From the NCBI RefSeq assembly GCF_039537665.1, contig NZ_BAABAY010000001.1, positions 744,001-808,000 of the forward strand: a stretch of DNA of 64,000 nt. The letters run 5' to 3'. The notes under the pieces were generated by a model, which was not told the DNA's origin, ran no database searches, and was given only the letters and a program-made list of their open reading frames with translations. A program made the translations under genes and the position numbers. Of this stretch, positions 27,521 to 37,171 are shown one piece after another. Positions within the stretch are counted from its first letter, which is position 1. Each line of letters opens with the position of its first letter. The stretch comes from Gaetbulibacter_A aestuarii (GTDB taxonomy: Bacteria > Bacteroidota > Bacteroidia > Flavobacteriales > Flavobacteriaceae).

Positions 27521-27563
27521 CAAAAGTTACCAACACCACGGTTGTTGTTTGCGTTTAGCTAAC

Positions 27564-29402
27564 TTAGTTTTCTTTCGTAGATTCTGCTACGGAATCAGGC
27601 ATTGTAACAGAACCTGTGTTATTGTTTCTGTCAATATCTGCCATTCTTCTCTCAGGGTCGATAGTAACTTGTCGTACCGCTTTTTTAGTTTTGAATGCGT
27701 AGAAAGGATAAGCCCAGGCCCAGTCTGCAATCTTTGTTGCTGTTGTTGGTTTTTCTCCTCGCATCATAGCTAAAGGAATGTAAAACCGTTCCACAGTATT
27801 ATCATCATAAGTTACGGTTACATCCAGAGGCATCGGCATAAGTCCTTTGCGCTCTAAAATAACAGTATTATCTTTTATTAATTTCACGGCGTAATCAATA
27901 GTATTGGTTGTTTCACCAAAATCGATAAGGTACCAATCCAATTCTAATCCGGAAACTCTTTCCGCAGTTCTAATAATATCTAGTGGTTTTGGGTGTTTAA
28001 AAGCAAAATCGTCAAAATACCGCTTAATGGTTTTTTTCAAATTGTCTTCACCAATAACATAACCTAATTGCGCCAGGAATACCTCGCCTTTATTGTATGC
28101 TGAATTACTGTATGCATTGTTAAACAGATAACGATCAGCATGAGTTGTAAGCGGTTGTTCGGTGCCCGATTTTGCGTATCTGATATACGAATTATACGCT
28201 GGTTCCGCCGGATTATCAGCATTTTTGTTCATAACCTTGTCGTATGCCAAATCACTGATATAGCTAGTAAAACCTTCATCCATCCAGGGGTGTGTAGATT
28301 CGTTGGAAGCTAATAGGAACTGGAACCAGGTGTGTGCCAGCTCATGAGCCGTAACGCCCACCAAACTACCAAAGCTACGGTCTCCGGTGATCAGGGTACA
28401 CATAGCGTATTCCATACCGCCATCACCACCTTGAATTACGGAGTATTGTTTGTAAGGATATGTTCCAACATGGGTGCTGTAATAATCCATTAGTTCTGCG
28501 GTTTTAGGCTGTAATTTCTTCCAGCTTTCCAAACGATCCTGTGGCAAGGTACTTTTGTAGTAAAAATTTAAAAGCGGTCCGTTAGGCATTTGCAAGGTAT
28601 CATGTATAAAATCCGGATCAGCAACCCAGGTAAAATCATGAACTCTTGGTGCAACATAGTGCAATTGCTTTTTGTTGTTTGGAAGCTCTTTTTCCTCCTG
28701 TAAATAACCTGTTCCACCCACAACGTAATTCTTGGCAATAGAAAGTGTTACATCAAAATCGCCCCAAACCCCAAAGAACTCTCTGGCGATGTAAGGATCG
28801 GCATGCCATCCTTCGAAATCGTATTCAGCTAATTTAGGATACCATTGGGTCATGGAAAGCGCCACACCTTCTTTATTATTTCTCCCTGAACGACGTATTT
28901 GCTTAGGCACCTGACCATCAAAATTCAAGGTAAAGGTTGTTTTGGCGCCCGGTAAAATAGGTTTTGCCAGTTTTACTTCTAATATTGTACCAACAGTTTC
29001 AGACTGCAAGGCCATACCGTCTTGCTTTAAATTGGTTACATTCAGATATCCGATCTCATCCGGTTTTAATTTGCTTATACGGTCCATAACTCGGGAATCC
29101 GGATCGGCTATAGTGCGCGAATGAATATCCATTTCGCTTCCAGGCTGGAACGCGTTAAAAAACAGATGGTAGTAAACGTTAGTTAAGGTGTCCGGCGAAT
29201 TGTTTGTATATACCAAAGTTTGCTCTCCGGTATATTTATAAGTGTTAACATTCATGTCAACATCCATGTTGTAATCAACATGTTGTTGCCAATAACCGGG
29301 CAGTGGATTATTAATTTTACTTTGTGTATTTGCTATAGTTTTAGAACCCGAGCAAGCCGTAAGGAATGCTGCGGCACTAATTAGGGAGAATAAATATTTC
29401 AT
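27564..29402 (-). CDS. M1 family zinc metallopeptidase, lipoprotein
   Basis: The 612-residue aminopeptidase-type enzyme has a lipoprotein signal peptide (lipobox LTAC, cysteine about residue 17). The zinc site is HELAHTWFQ (about 350) with the downstream Glu in WMDEGFTSY. The exopeptidase motif appears as GGMEYAMCT instead of the classical GAMEN, which is usual for this bacterial subfamily. An N-terminal beta domain and a C-terminal domain flank the thermolysin-like core. It is the last gene of a metallo-beta-lactamase / subtilase / M1 peptidase operon (33 bases after the subtilase). It probably trims peptides in the periplasm. Confidence 0.93.
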   Translation of the reverse strand: MKYLFSLISAAAFLTACSGSKTIANTQSKINNPLPGYWQQHVDYNMDVDMNVNTYKYTGEQTLVYTNNSPDTLTNVYYHLFFNAFQPGSEMDIHSRTIADPDSRVMDRISKLKPDEIGYLNVTNLKQDGMALQSETVGTILEVKLAKPILPGAKTTFTLNFDGQVPKQIRRSGRNNKEGVALSMTQWYPKLAEYDFEGWHADPYIAREFFGVWGDFDVTLSIAKNYVVGGTGYLQEEKELPNNKKQLHYVAPRVHDFTWVADPDFIHDTLQMPNGPLLNFYYKSTLPQDRLESWKKLQPKTAELMDYYSTHVGTYPYKQYSVIQGGDGGMEYAMCTLITGDRSFGSLVGVTAHELAHTWFQFLLASNESTHPWMDEGFTSYISDLAYDKVMNKNADNPAEPAYNSYIRYAKSGTEQPLTTHADRYLFNNAYSNSAYNKGEVFLAQLGYVIGEDNLKKTIKRYFDDFAFKHPKPLDIIRTAERVSGLELDWYLIDFGETTNTIDYAVKLIKDNTVILERKGLMPMPLDVTVTYDDNTVERFYIPLAMMRGEKPTTATKIADWAWAYPFYAFKTKKAVRQVTIDPERRMADIDRNNNTGSVTMPDSVAESTKEN

Positions 29403-29435
29403 AGTTTTTATTTAAAACCTGGTTTAGCGTTATTT

Positions 29436-31043
29436 TTATTTGACTTTTGAAGCTAAAATTAAAGCATTATATGCATTTACAATTTTTCCTGATCGTGAAA
29501 GATCTGAAAACGGTTTAATATTGCTTGTATCCCCGCCAACGATCACTTTTGTGTTTATAGGAAGGCCGGAATCCATAATAACTTGCTTCACTTGAGCCGC
29601 ACTTAATTTTGGGAAATACGACCGAATTAAAGCCGCAACACCTGCGGTTGAAGGAGAGGCCATAGAAGTACCGCTCAAAAACTCATAGTCACTAAAAGGA
29701 ATCGTAGAATAGATGTTTCCGCCAGGGGCGAAGATATCAACATTCACTTTACCATAGTTGGAAAAACTTGAGACCATTTTCGATCCGTAGGTGGAGCCGA
29801 TAGACCCAACAGTTAAGAAGGTTTTTGAAACCTCCGGACCAACGCCAATGGCATCGTTTGGATAAACCGATTTCTCGTCTAAATTTTCAGCCTCATTGCC
29901 TGCGGCATTTACAATAAGCACATCGTGTTTTCCGGCATATGCAATTGCATCTCGAACCCAGTCACTATGGGGAGAATAGTATTTTCCAAAGCTTGAATTA
30001 ATGATAGACGCGCCATTATCCACGGCATATCGTATCGCTAATGCCACATCTTTATCGTATTCGTCACCGTTAGGAACAGTTCTAACAGCCATGATCTTTA
30101 CGTTATTAGCCACACCGTTAACACCCAATCCGTTGTTGCGACTAGCTGCAATAATACCTGCTACGTGAGTACCGTGTTTTTCGTCTTTTTCGCTTGGTCG
30201 AACATTGTTATTTCCGTAGTATTTTTTCGAAAAATCATCGGGATCGTCACCATTTTTACGACCTTTAAAATCCTTGTTGAGGTTGTAGTCCAAACGATCA
30301 TTGATCTGAACAAGTTCGCTATTTAGTTCATCTAAAAAAGCTTGAGGAGAATCCATATCGAAACTGTAAACATATTTAATAACATTCACGGCTCTGGCAA
30401 GATCCTCATTGTTAGCCTGAATAGTATCTACAGCTTCCTTAGTATATTCTTTGGTATCTAAATAATTGGCAATAATATCATCAGCCTTTTTTACCTGAGT
30501 CTCTATTTGATTATAATTCGATCTTAGGTTGGCATATTTTTGATATTCTTCATTGTATTCTTTTTCTGCTTTTTGGTAATCCGGATTCGAGGTATCGCCT
30601 TTAGCTAAAATGCGTACGTACTCTAATTGCTCATCATAGGTATCACCTAAGAAATTCCAACCGTTCACATCGTCTACGTAACCGTTCTTGTCGTCATCAA
30701 CACCATTATTTGGAATTTCATCTTTATTCACCCAAATATGACCTTGAAGATCTTCGTGATCGATATCGATACCGGAATCTACTACAGCGACAATAACATC
30801 GCTGCCTTTTCTGTTTTTAATGATATCGGCATAAGCTTTTTCAACGCTCATGCCGGGAATCGTGTCCTGAATAAGATCAAGATGACTCCAGACTTTTTCC
30901 TGTGCATCGGTTAACGGCTGAACTTTTAATGGAATATTATCAACCTGTTCGATCGGGGTTGAAATAATTGGCGCTGTACTACCACAACTGTAAATAAGTG
31001 TGATTAATAGCCCAATTAAGGCAAATGATTTTATTCTATTCAT
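29436..31043 (-). CDS. S8 family subtilisin-like serine protease, lipoprotein, with large insertion
   Basis: The 535-residue protease has a lipoprotein signal (lipobox IYSC, cysteine about residue 20). The triad motifs are VVDSGIDIDHEDL (Asp 89), HGTHVAGI (His about 292) and SGTSMASPSTAG (Ser about 458). About 200 residues separate the Asp and His, where typical subtilisins have about 30-40. The extra segment is charged and helical (tyrosine/glutamate-rich, about residues 130-270) and may form a lid or binding arm. There is no T9SS tail. It sits between a metallo-beta-lactamase gene (7-base gap) and the M1 peptidase (33-base gap). It is probably a periplasmic or surface-anchored protease. Confidence 0.93.
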   Translation of the reverse strand: MNRIKSFALIGLLITLIYSCGSTAPIISTPIEQVDNIPLKVQPLTDAQEKVWSHLDLIQDTIPGMSVEKAYADIIKNRKGSDVIVAVVDSGIDIDHEDLQGHIWVNKDEIPNNGVDDDKNGYVDDVNGWNFLGDTYDEQLEYVRILAKGDTSNPDYQKAEKEYNEEYQKYANLRSNYNQIETQVKKADDIIANYLDTKEYTKEAVDTIQANNEDLARAVNVIKYVYSFDMDSPQAFLDELNSELVQINDRLDYNLNKDFKGRKNGDDPDDFSKKYYGNNNVRPSEKDEKHGTHVAGIIAASRNNGLGVNGVANNVKIMAVRTVPNGDEYDKDVALAIRYAVDNGASIINSSFGKYYSPHSDWVRDAIAYAGKHDVLIVNAAGNEAENLDEKSVYPNDAIGVGPEVSKTFLTVGSIGSTYGSKMVSSFSNYGKVNVDIFAPGGNIYSTIPFSDYEFLSGTSMASPSTAGVAALIRSYFPKLSAAQVKQVIMDSGLPINTKVIVGGDTSNIKPFSDLSRSGKIVNAYNALILASKVK

Positions 31044-31050
31044 GTTTTAT

Positions 31051-31911
31051 TTAATTAAAAAAATCTTCTGTTTTAAATGTTTCGTTAAGGCGCACACCTT
31101 TTTCGGTGTGCTTCACCGTAATAATTTCGTTGTGTGCATCGTGTTCTAAGAAGAGATACCAGTTTTGGTCTACGGCCATATTCAGAAAGGCTTCTTTTTC
31201 ATCCAGCGTCAGTAGAGGACGCGTGTCATAACCCATAACAAAAGGCAATGGTAAATGTCCAACGGTAGGTAGCAGATCTGCCATAAACGCCAATGTTTTG
31301 CCTTTATAGTTGATCAATGGGATCATTTGTTTATCTGTATGTCCGTTGGCAAAGAAGATATCGAAGTCTAAAGCTGAATTTTTTAAAATAACACCTTCAG
31401 GAATTCCGGTATGTTTCAACTGTCCGCTTTCTTCAATGGGTAAAATATTTTCTTTAAGGAACGATGCTTTTTCACGTCGATTTGGTTGTGTGGCCCATAA
31501 CCAATGATCTTCGTTACTCCAAAATTGCGCGTTTTTGAATACCGGTTCGTATCCTGTTCTTTCTTTATTCCATTGAATAGCGCCACCGCAATGATCAAAA
31601 TGCAAATGTGTTAGGAATACATCGGTAATATCATCAGGATGAAATCCGTATTTTTTTAGAGATGATTCCAGGGTGAAATCGCCCCAGGGATAATAATATC
31701 CAAAGAATTTATCAGATTGTTTATTTCCCATTCCGGTATCGATCAAAATGAGGCGGTCGCCATCTTCAATCAACAAACAACGCGCTGCTATATCGATCAT
31801 ATTATTGGCATCTGCAGGATTGGTGCGTTGCCATAAGGATTTAGGTACAACACCAAACATGGCGCCACCGTCTAGCTTAAAATTTCCGGCTTGTATTGGG
31901 TATAGGTTCAT
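31051..31911 (-). CDS. MBL-fold (metallo-beta-lactamase superfamily) hydrolase
   Basis: The 286-residue protein has the superfamily metal motif THLHFDHCGG (about residues 100-109), a downstream histidine in FANGHTDKQM and a C-terminal EHDAHNEI histidine. There is no signal peptide, so it is cytoplasmic. The layout resembles the quorum-quenching-lactonase/AttM-like and general hydrolase group, but no specific substrate can be named. It is the first gene of the operon with the subtilase and M1 peptidase. The consensus -7 box at 31919-31926 is so close to the ATG that the transcript must be leaderless or nearly so. Confidence 0.88.
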   Translation of the reverse strand: MNLYPIQAGNFKLDGGAMFGVVPKSLWQRTNPADANNMIDIAARCLLIEDGDRLILIDTGMGNKQSDKFFGYYYPWGDFTLESSLKKYGFHPDDITDVFLTHLHFDHCGGAIQWNKERTGYEPVFKNAQFWSNEDHWLWATQPNRREKASFLKENILPIEESGQLKHTGIPEGVILKNSALDFDIFFANGHTDKQMIPLINYKGKTLAFMADLLPTVGHLPLPFVMGYDTRPLLTLDEKEAFLNMAVDQNWYLFLEHDAHNEIITVKHTEKGVRLNETFKTEDFFN

Positions 31912-31918
31912 AGGGATG

Positions 31919-31926
31919 CAAAACTA
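31919..31926 (-). promoter_or_regulatory. -7 box of the MBL / protease operon (TAGTTTTG)
   Basis: This exact TAnnTTTG match on the minus strand is only 7 bases before the start codon. That predicts a leaderless or almost leaderless mRNA. Confidence 0.5.
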
Positions 31927-32035
31927 AGAAATCTGCAGCACTTCGTTTGAAATGTTAAGAATATATTAAGAAAATAGCCGCTAATTTTAAAAACGCCAGG
32001 GTGTTTTTAGTTACAAAGCTGTTTTAGAGCGTATT

Positions 32036-34249
32036 TTATGCAACATGCTTTTTTGAAATAACAATCCTCAAACGCTTACCGTAATCTAGTAGGGTCTTCA
32101 ATTCTTTCATACCGGCTACACGTTCCCGACCAAAAAGCAACAAGGCTTGCCCGTTAGATTCCACATGATAATAAGGATTGCTTTCAAAAAAATGTATGAG
32201 TTCATCATTGAAAAAGGCAACTACTTCAGCCTTGTTTGTTCCGTATAAATGAAAGCGATCTGAAAAATCGCCATGTTCAGCAACATCTATGTCTTGATGA
32301 TACCCTGAAAAAGCTGCAATTTTTTCTAAAAACCCTTCTCTGTCCAAAGTGAACTTAGGCAAGGGTTGTTCAAGATCAATATACAACATGGTAATTCGCG
32401 CGACTTCCTTAGCGATGAATTCGCCTTCGGAAAATTCAATATCGAAGAGTTTTAATCCTAGATTTTCGTCGGAGATCACATTGTATATGTACTTGATGTC
32501 TTTGGTTTGAAAAAACTGAAAATCCATTAAAAACTCGAAGGTCTTGATCTTTTTTGCACGATATTTTAAATTGAATTTTCTGGCATACGCCTGAATACTT
32601 ACTTGTCGTTTTGTTAAGCTGTTCTTCATTATTTCAGGAACAGGTAAAAGGCGCCGAAGCGCAAATGGATGAAACGAATTGGTGTCGTGAAAATCAAGCC
32701 CAACCACATCAAAATGTCCGCCACGTTTTGCGAACAATTCCTGGTAATTGTTCATGTTTTCCATTACGGTATGATCAACGAATTCACAAAGCGAAAAATC
32801 AACAACCACATCTTGGTGTTCAGGAACAGCATCCAGTTGATTTTTCAACCGGAAATAATTTAAAAAAGTGCAAAAGTGCTTAATGCTTACGTAGTAATTG
32901 CTGTCGCTATCAGGTTCTTTATACATCAATACGTTCGGTTTCAATAAATTTCTAAGAAACAAACCCACACTTCGATTCACAAAAAAATGAATAATGAGTG
33001 TTGTAAGGACACCTGCTAAAATACCGGTGATCAAACCTACCTGAAGGGTGGTTATTAGAGTTACAAAAAAGATAATGAGCTGCTCTTTTCCTATCGAAAA
33101 TATGTTCCTAATGACTTTTGGAGAAGCCAACTTATATCCTGTATAAACTAAAATAGACATTAAAGCCGGTAGCGATATATGTTTAAGTTGGGTACTGAAA
33201 AGCACAATGAATAACACCAAAAATACCGCATGAAAAAAATTGGAAGACCTGTTTGTGGCACCGTTGTTCACATTTACAGAGCTTCTGGCAATTACCGTTA
33301 CAACGTTTAAGCCACCTAATAACCCGCTTCCTATGGAGGCCAGGCCAATTGCTTTAAGGTCTTTATTAACGTTAGAGCGTCGTTTTTCAGGATCTAATTT
33401 ATCAACCGCTTTTATGCTCAGCAAAGATTCAATACTCGCAATAAGGGTAAGTGCCAGCACAGAACCCCAAAAAGATAATTGCCCTAGAGCATCAAATTTA
33501 GGTACGGGAATATCCTCAATTATATCGTGAATGGAGGGAATACCGGTAAGCATATACTCCGGGGCGATAGGATTAGGTTCATGTAGTACCAGTTCAAAAT
33601 AATAACTGAACCCAATAGACAGCATAACGATCCACATAGGCGCAGGGATAAGTTGTAAATATTTATTGCGGATTCTGGAGTACAATACCATGATTGCAAA
33701 GCTGATCAATCCAACTAAAGCGGCATAAACCAAACCTTCTGTTTCATGGTTTATGGCTTTATTGATCGTTGAGGGAATAGCATATAAATACTCTAAAGCA
33801 GTATCGCGTTGAATTTTATTTCCGAACATGATATGAAACTGCTTTCCGAGGATAATAAGACCGATGGCCGCCAACATTCCCTGAATGGCTGAGGATGGAA
33901 AAAAATCTGATAAAGCCCCCATTCTTAGAAATCCTAAACACATAATTAAAACTCCGGAACACACCACAGCTATATAGGTGTTATGAAGCCCTAATGTTGA
34001 AACCGCTACCAATAAAACACCTACTAAACCATTTCCTAAGCCTACAATAGTAACGTTACTACCACCCAAAATAGAAACTACCAGACCACCCATAACGGCC
34101 GCAATAATACCTGAAATTGGAGGGGCCTCGCTAGCCATGGCTAAGCCCAGACCCAGGGGAAGTGCAATAAGGCTTACCACAAATCCTGAAAAGATATTTT
34201 GTGGCAGGGTACTGAAAAACTGGTTGATTTGTTTTTTTCTCGGACTCAT
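32036..34249 (-). CDS. SulP family anion transporter with STAS and an extra C-terminal domain
   Basis: The 737-residue protein has a SulP membrane core of about 10-14 helices over residues 15-430, including the GLGNGLVGVLL region. A degenerate STAS domain follows (about 450-545, VVVDFSLCEFVDHTVMENM). About 190 further residues are not part of the usual SulP architecture; they contain FTLDREGFLEKIAAF, DFSDRFHLYGTNKAEVV and YYHVESNGQALLLFGR. SulP proteins carry sulfate, bicarbonate or other anions by symport or exchange. The upstream UspA gene overlaps its start by 4 bases, implying translational coupling and possibly a regulatory partnership. A bicarbonate or sulfate role cannot be decided from the sequence. 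Confidence 0.88.
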   Translation of the reverse strand: MSPRKKQINQFFSTLPQNIFSGFVVSLIALPLGLGLAMASEAPPISGIIAAVMGGLVVSILGGSNVTIVGLGNGLVGVLLVAVSTLGLHNTYIAVVCSGVLIMCLGFLRMGALSDFFPSSAIQGMLAAIGLIILGKQFHIMFGNKIQRDTALEYLYAIPSTINKAINHETEGLVYAALVGLISFAIMVLYSRIRNKYLQLIPAPMWIVMLSIGFSYYFELVLHEPNPIAPEYMLTGIPSIHDIIEDIPVPKFDALGQLSFWGSVLALTLIASIESLLSIKAVDKLDPEKRRSNVNKDLKAIGLASIGSGLLGGLNVVTVIARSSVNVNNGATNRSSNFFHAVFLVLFIVLFSTQLKHISLPALMSILVYTGYKLASPKVIRNIFSIGKEQLIIFFVTLITTLQVGLITGILAGVLTTLIIHFFVNRSVGLFLRNLLKPNVLMYKEPDSDSNYYVSIKHFCTFLNYFRLKNQLDAVPEHQDVVVDFSLCEFVDHTVMENMNNYQELFAKRGGHFDVVGLDFHDTNSFHPFALRRLLPVPEIMKNSLTKRQVSIQAYARKFNLKYRAKKIKTFEFLMDFQFFQTKDIKYIYNVISDENLGLKLFDIEFSEGEFIAKEVARITMLYIDLEQPLPKFTLDREGFLEKIAAFSGYHQDIDVAEHGDFSDRFHLYGTNKAEVVAFFNDELIHFFESNPYYHVESNGQALLLFGRERVAGMKELKTLLDYGKRLRIVISKKHVA

Positions 34250-35097
34250 TGCAGAATTAGAACGTCGGTGGGTAATTCGGTTAAAATATACTCAATATCA
34301 TGAGGGAACAGGCGATCCCAAAAAGTCATTTTTGTTGGGCCGTTCATAACAAGCAAGTCGGCTCTGGACACCTGGGCATAATGCCCGATAGAGTAGCCTC
34401 GTTTCCCAAAAATAGGTTGCAATTTTATGCTCATATCTTTAGTGTATTCCGATGGAATATGGCTGATAATCTCCTTTATTCGAGAATCTTCACGCAGGCG
34501 TACACGCTCCTTCATAATTCTTGAACGCCTCAACGATCTATCGTCTTCAATCGTAACGCCAACCTGCTCTTTATTAATTTCCTCCACGATGGTAATTTTG
34601 TTAGCTTGAAGTTTTTTAGCCACATAGAATGCTGCTGTAATGGCCTGTTCGGTTTTTGGGTCTTTTAAACCGTTAACCACAATGTGCTCACTAGGCACAC
34701 GTTGTACCGATGGTTTTATAAGAAGGAGCACGGAGCATTTGGCTTGACGCGTTATTTTTCGGGCGATAGATCCCACATAATATTTAAAAAACCCTTCCCG
34801 TTGTACAGCACCTAAGATCAAAAGATCTATTTTTTTCGAATTTGCTGAGCTCAAAATAACATTAACAGGGTCTCCGGCTTTAAATACCACTTCATAATCA
34901 ATGCCGCCGGGTTCGAAAAAACTTAAAATATCCCTAAGCTCATTTAATTTTTTTTCGTCATGATCACCTACATGGATCAAATATAATTTCGAATTAAAAA
35001 ACAGAGATAAGCGTGCAGCTTCATAAAGGTTGGCTTTCATATTGGGTGAAAAAGCCACGCCAATGCCTATACTTTTAAAAGGTTTAATAGCTGCCAT
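34246..35097 (-). CDS. Tandem universal stress protein (UspA) domains
   Basis: The 283-residue cytoplasmic protein has two Usp domains. The first (about 1-140) has an ATP-binding-type loop, GAVQREGFFKYYVGSIARKI, with the G-x-x-G-type glycine/serine pattern and ends in CSVLLLIKP. The second (about 145-283) ends in DIEYILTELPTDVLIL and has lost most of the nucleotide loop. Such proteins modulate transporters or stress responses. The TGA stop overlaps the ATG of the SulP transporter (ATGA arrangement), strong evidence of translational coupling. No clear -7 box is visible. Confidence 0.9.
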   Translation of the reverse strand: MAAIKPFKSIGIGVAFSPNMKANLYEAARLSLFFNSKLYLIHVGDHDEKKLNELRDILSFFEPGGIDYEVVFKAGDPVNVILSSANSKKIDLLILGAVQREGFFKYYVGSIARKITRQAKCSVLLLIKPSVQRVPSEHIVVNGLKDPKTEQAITAAFYVAKKLQANKITIVEEINKEQVGVTIEDDRSLRRSRIMKERVRLREDSRIKEIISHIPSEYTKDMSIKLQPIFGKRGYSIGHYAQVSRADLLVMNGPTKMTFWDRLFPHDIEYILTELPTDVLILQ

Positions 35098-35257
35098 AAT
35101 GGTTTAAAATAAAATGTTAAGATAGTACTTTTTAAAAAGAAATGATTTCGTATTATCGAAGCTTGTATAAAGCCTGTTTCTTAAAATTTGAAAACGCAGG
35201 GTTTAAATGCGTGGAAGTGGGCAGTTTTATTTAAATTAGTAACTTTAATCGTACACT

Positions 35258-37114
35258 ATGTTAGAATTAGCAGGCATTATCATTTTAGGAATTTTGGCGC
35301 AATGGGTAGCCTGGAAATTTAAAATACCCGCTATTCTACCATTAATATTGATCGGTTTATTGGTAGGCCCGATATCTGCGGCTTACATTTCTGAAGATGG
35401 AACAAAATGGATCGAGCCCGTTTGGAACGGAAAAAACGGTCTTTTTCCCGGCGATGGCTTATTTTATTTTGTATCCTTGGCTATTAGTATCATTCTTTTC
35501 GAAGGTGGTCTAACACTGAAACGTTCGGAAATTAGAAACGTAGGTTCAGTGATTACCAAATTAATTACACTAGGATCTGCCGTAACGTTTATAGGCGCCG
35601 GTATTATTTCTCATGTTATTTTCGGGTTGAACTGGCGACTCTCGTTCCTGTTTGCCGGTTTAGTGATTGTAACCGGCCCAACGGTAATTACCCCAATTTT
35701 AAGAAACATTCCTTTGAAAAAAGACCTCTCAGCGGTTTTAAAATGGGAAGGTATTCTGATAGATCCAATAGGAGCTTTGGTAGCCGTATTGGTTTTTGAA
35801 TTTATAAGTGTTGAAGGCGATAGCGGTTTTACAAAAACAGCCTTGATCGAGTTTGGAAAGATCATTTTATTTGGGACAACCTTCGGATTTACATTTGCTC
35901 ACGCCTTGGCATTTTCAATAAACAAAAAATTTATACCACATTATTTGCTTAATGTCGTGTCGTTATCCGTGGTATTACTGGTTTTTGTGGCCTCAGAAAT
36001 GTTTGCACATGAATCCGGGTTATTGTCGGTTGTGGTTATGGGAATGGTTTTAGGTAACGGGAAATTAAAGAATATCAAAGAGCTCCTCTACTTCAAGGAA
36101 TCTCTGAGTGTGCTGCTCATATCGATCCTATTTATCTTACTTGCTGCGAATATCAACATGAAAGACCTGATGTTGCTCTACACCTGGAAAACCTTAATTC
36201 TTTTTGTTTGTATCGTATTTGTTTTAAGACCACTGGCTGTTTTTTTAAGTACCTGGGGTTCTAAATTAAAACTGAACGAAAAACTTTTTATAAGCTGGGT
36301 AGGACCTCGCGGAATTGTTGCCGCAGGTATTGCCTCACTTTTTGGAAGTAAATTAATGCGCCAGGGTGTTGAAGGCGCCGAGTATATTACTCCCTTAGTA
36401 TTTATGATCGTTCTTGGAACCGTGTTGCTTAATGCTACCACAGCGCGATTATTTGCAAAAATAGTAGGTGTTTTTCTAACGAAATCTGAAGGCATACTCA
36501 TTGTGGGTGCCCCGAAATTTTCCCGACTTATCGGACATTATTTAGAAAGTAATGGCCGACATGTGGTGCTGATTGACAGTAATGAAAAAAACATTGAAAA
36601 GGCCCGAGATCTGGGACTTGAAGCCTTAACTACCAATATTTATTCGGACACTTTGATGGATAATATTGAATTGAACGACATGGGATATTTGATGGCACTT
36701 ACCGGAAACACCGATATCAATAAATACGCCATTAACAAATTCGGAAAACATTTTGGAGAAAATGGCTCTTTCCGACTGGTAACAACACAGGAAATGTTGG
36801 AGAATTCAAATAATCCTAAAGAAGGTTTGTTTTCACAAAATGATGATTTCAATAGTTTAACAGAGGTAACCAGAAAACATCCTTCAATTCAGGAGATCGA
36901 TCTGGAAGATAAAGCCCATTATACTAAACTTATTGAAGCCACAAACAAGGATAAAGATATCATTCCTTTGTTCATTAAGGATAAGGATGGTGAATTGCAT
37001 ATCATTTCCTCCCATAATTTTGAAACTATTGAAGGTATAAGCGAAGGCTTTAAGTTGGTTTATTTAGGAAAGCCACTGGATGTTGAAAAAAATTCACCAG
37101 ACAAGGAAAATTAA
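35258..37114 (+). CDS. CPA1-type cation:proton antiporter with cytoplasmic RCK-N-like domain
   Basis: The 618-residue protein has about 12-13 membrane helices (1-400) of the Na+/H+ exchanger type, with SIILFEGGLTLKRSE and SWVGPRGIVAAGIASLF as landmarks. A cytoplasmic Rossmann-like domain (about 408-520) begins ILIVGAPKFSRLIGHYLE, a GxxxxG nucleotide-binding pattern like the TrkA-N/RCK domains. The architecture resembles proton-driven Na+ or K+ exporters under nucleotide control. It is divergent from the UspA-SulP pair (160 bases apart), suggesting a joint ion/pH homeostasis region. A TAACTTTA sequence at 35240-35247 could be its -7 box. Confidence 0.92.
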   Translation: MLELAGIIILGILAQWVAWKFKIPAILPLILIGLLVGPISAAYISEDGTKWIEPVWNGKNGLFPGDGLFYFVSLAISIILFEGGLTLKRSEIRNVGSVITKLITLGSAVTFIGAGIISHVIFGLNWRLSFLFAGLVIVTGPTVITPILRNIPLKKDLSAVLKWEGILIDPIGALVAVLVFEFISVEGDSGFTKTALIEFGKIILFGTTFGFTFAHALAFSINKKFIPHYLLNVVSLSVVLLVFVASEMFAHESGLLSVVVMGMVLGNGKLKNIKELLYFKESLSVLLISILFILLAANINMKDLMLLYTWKTLILFVCIVFVLRPLAVFLSTWGSKLKLNEKLFISWVGPRGIVAAGIASLFGSKLMRQGVEGAEYITPLVFMIVLGTVLLNATTARLFAKIVGVFLTKSEGILIVGAPKFSRLIGHYLESNGRHVVLIDSNEKNIEKARDLGLEALTTNIYSDTLMDNIELNDMGYLMALTGNTDINKYAINKFGKHFGENGSFRLVTTQEMLENSNNPKEGLFSQNDDFNSLTEVTRKHPSIQEIDLEDKAHYTKLIEATNKDKDIIPLFIKDKDGELHIISSHNFETIEGISEGFKLVYLGKPLDVEKNSPDKEN

Positions 37115-37117
37115 AAT

Positions 37118-37153
37118 AAAAAAGCCCGGATTAGTTTAAATCCGGGCTTTTTT
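37118..37153. terminator. Bidirectional terminator between antiporter and GH31 genes
   Basis: A 15-bp perfect stem (AAAAAAGCCCGGATT and its complement, 6-base loop) carries A-runs and T-runs at both ends. It lies between convergent genes that end at 37114 (+) and 37172 (-). Confidence 0.95.
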
Positions 37154-37171
37154 AATTCTTATTCAGGTGCA

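Noticed and set aside
27516..27531. Hairpin GGTAACAAAAGTTACC as a terminator of the deacylase gene
   Set aside because: The stem is only 6 bp, it overlaps the stop codon and no T-run follows.
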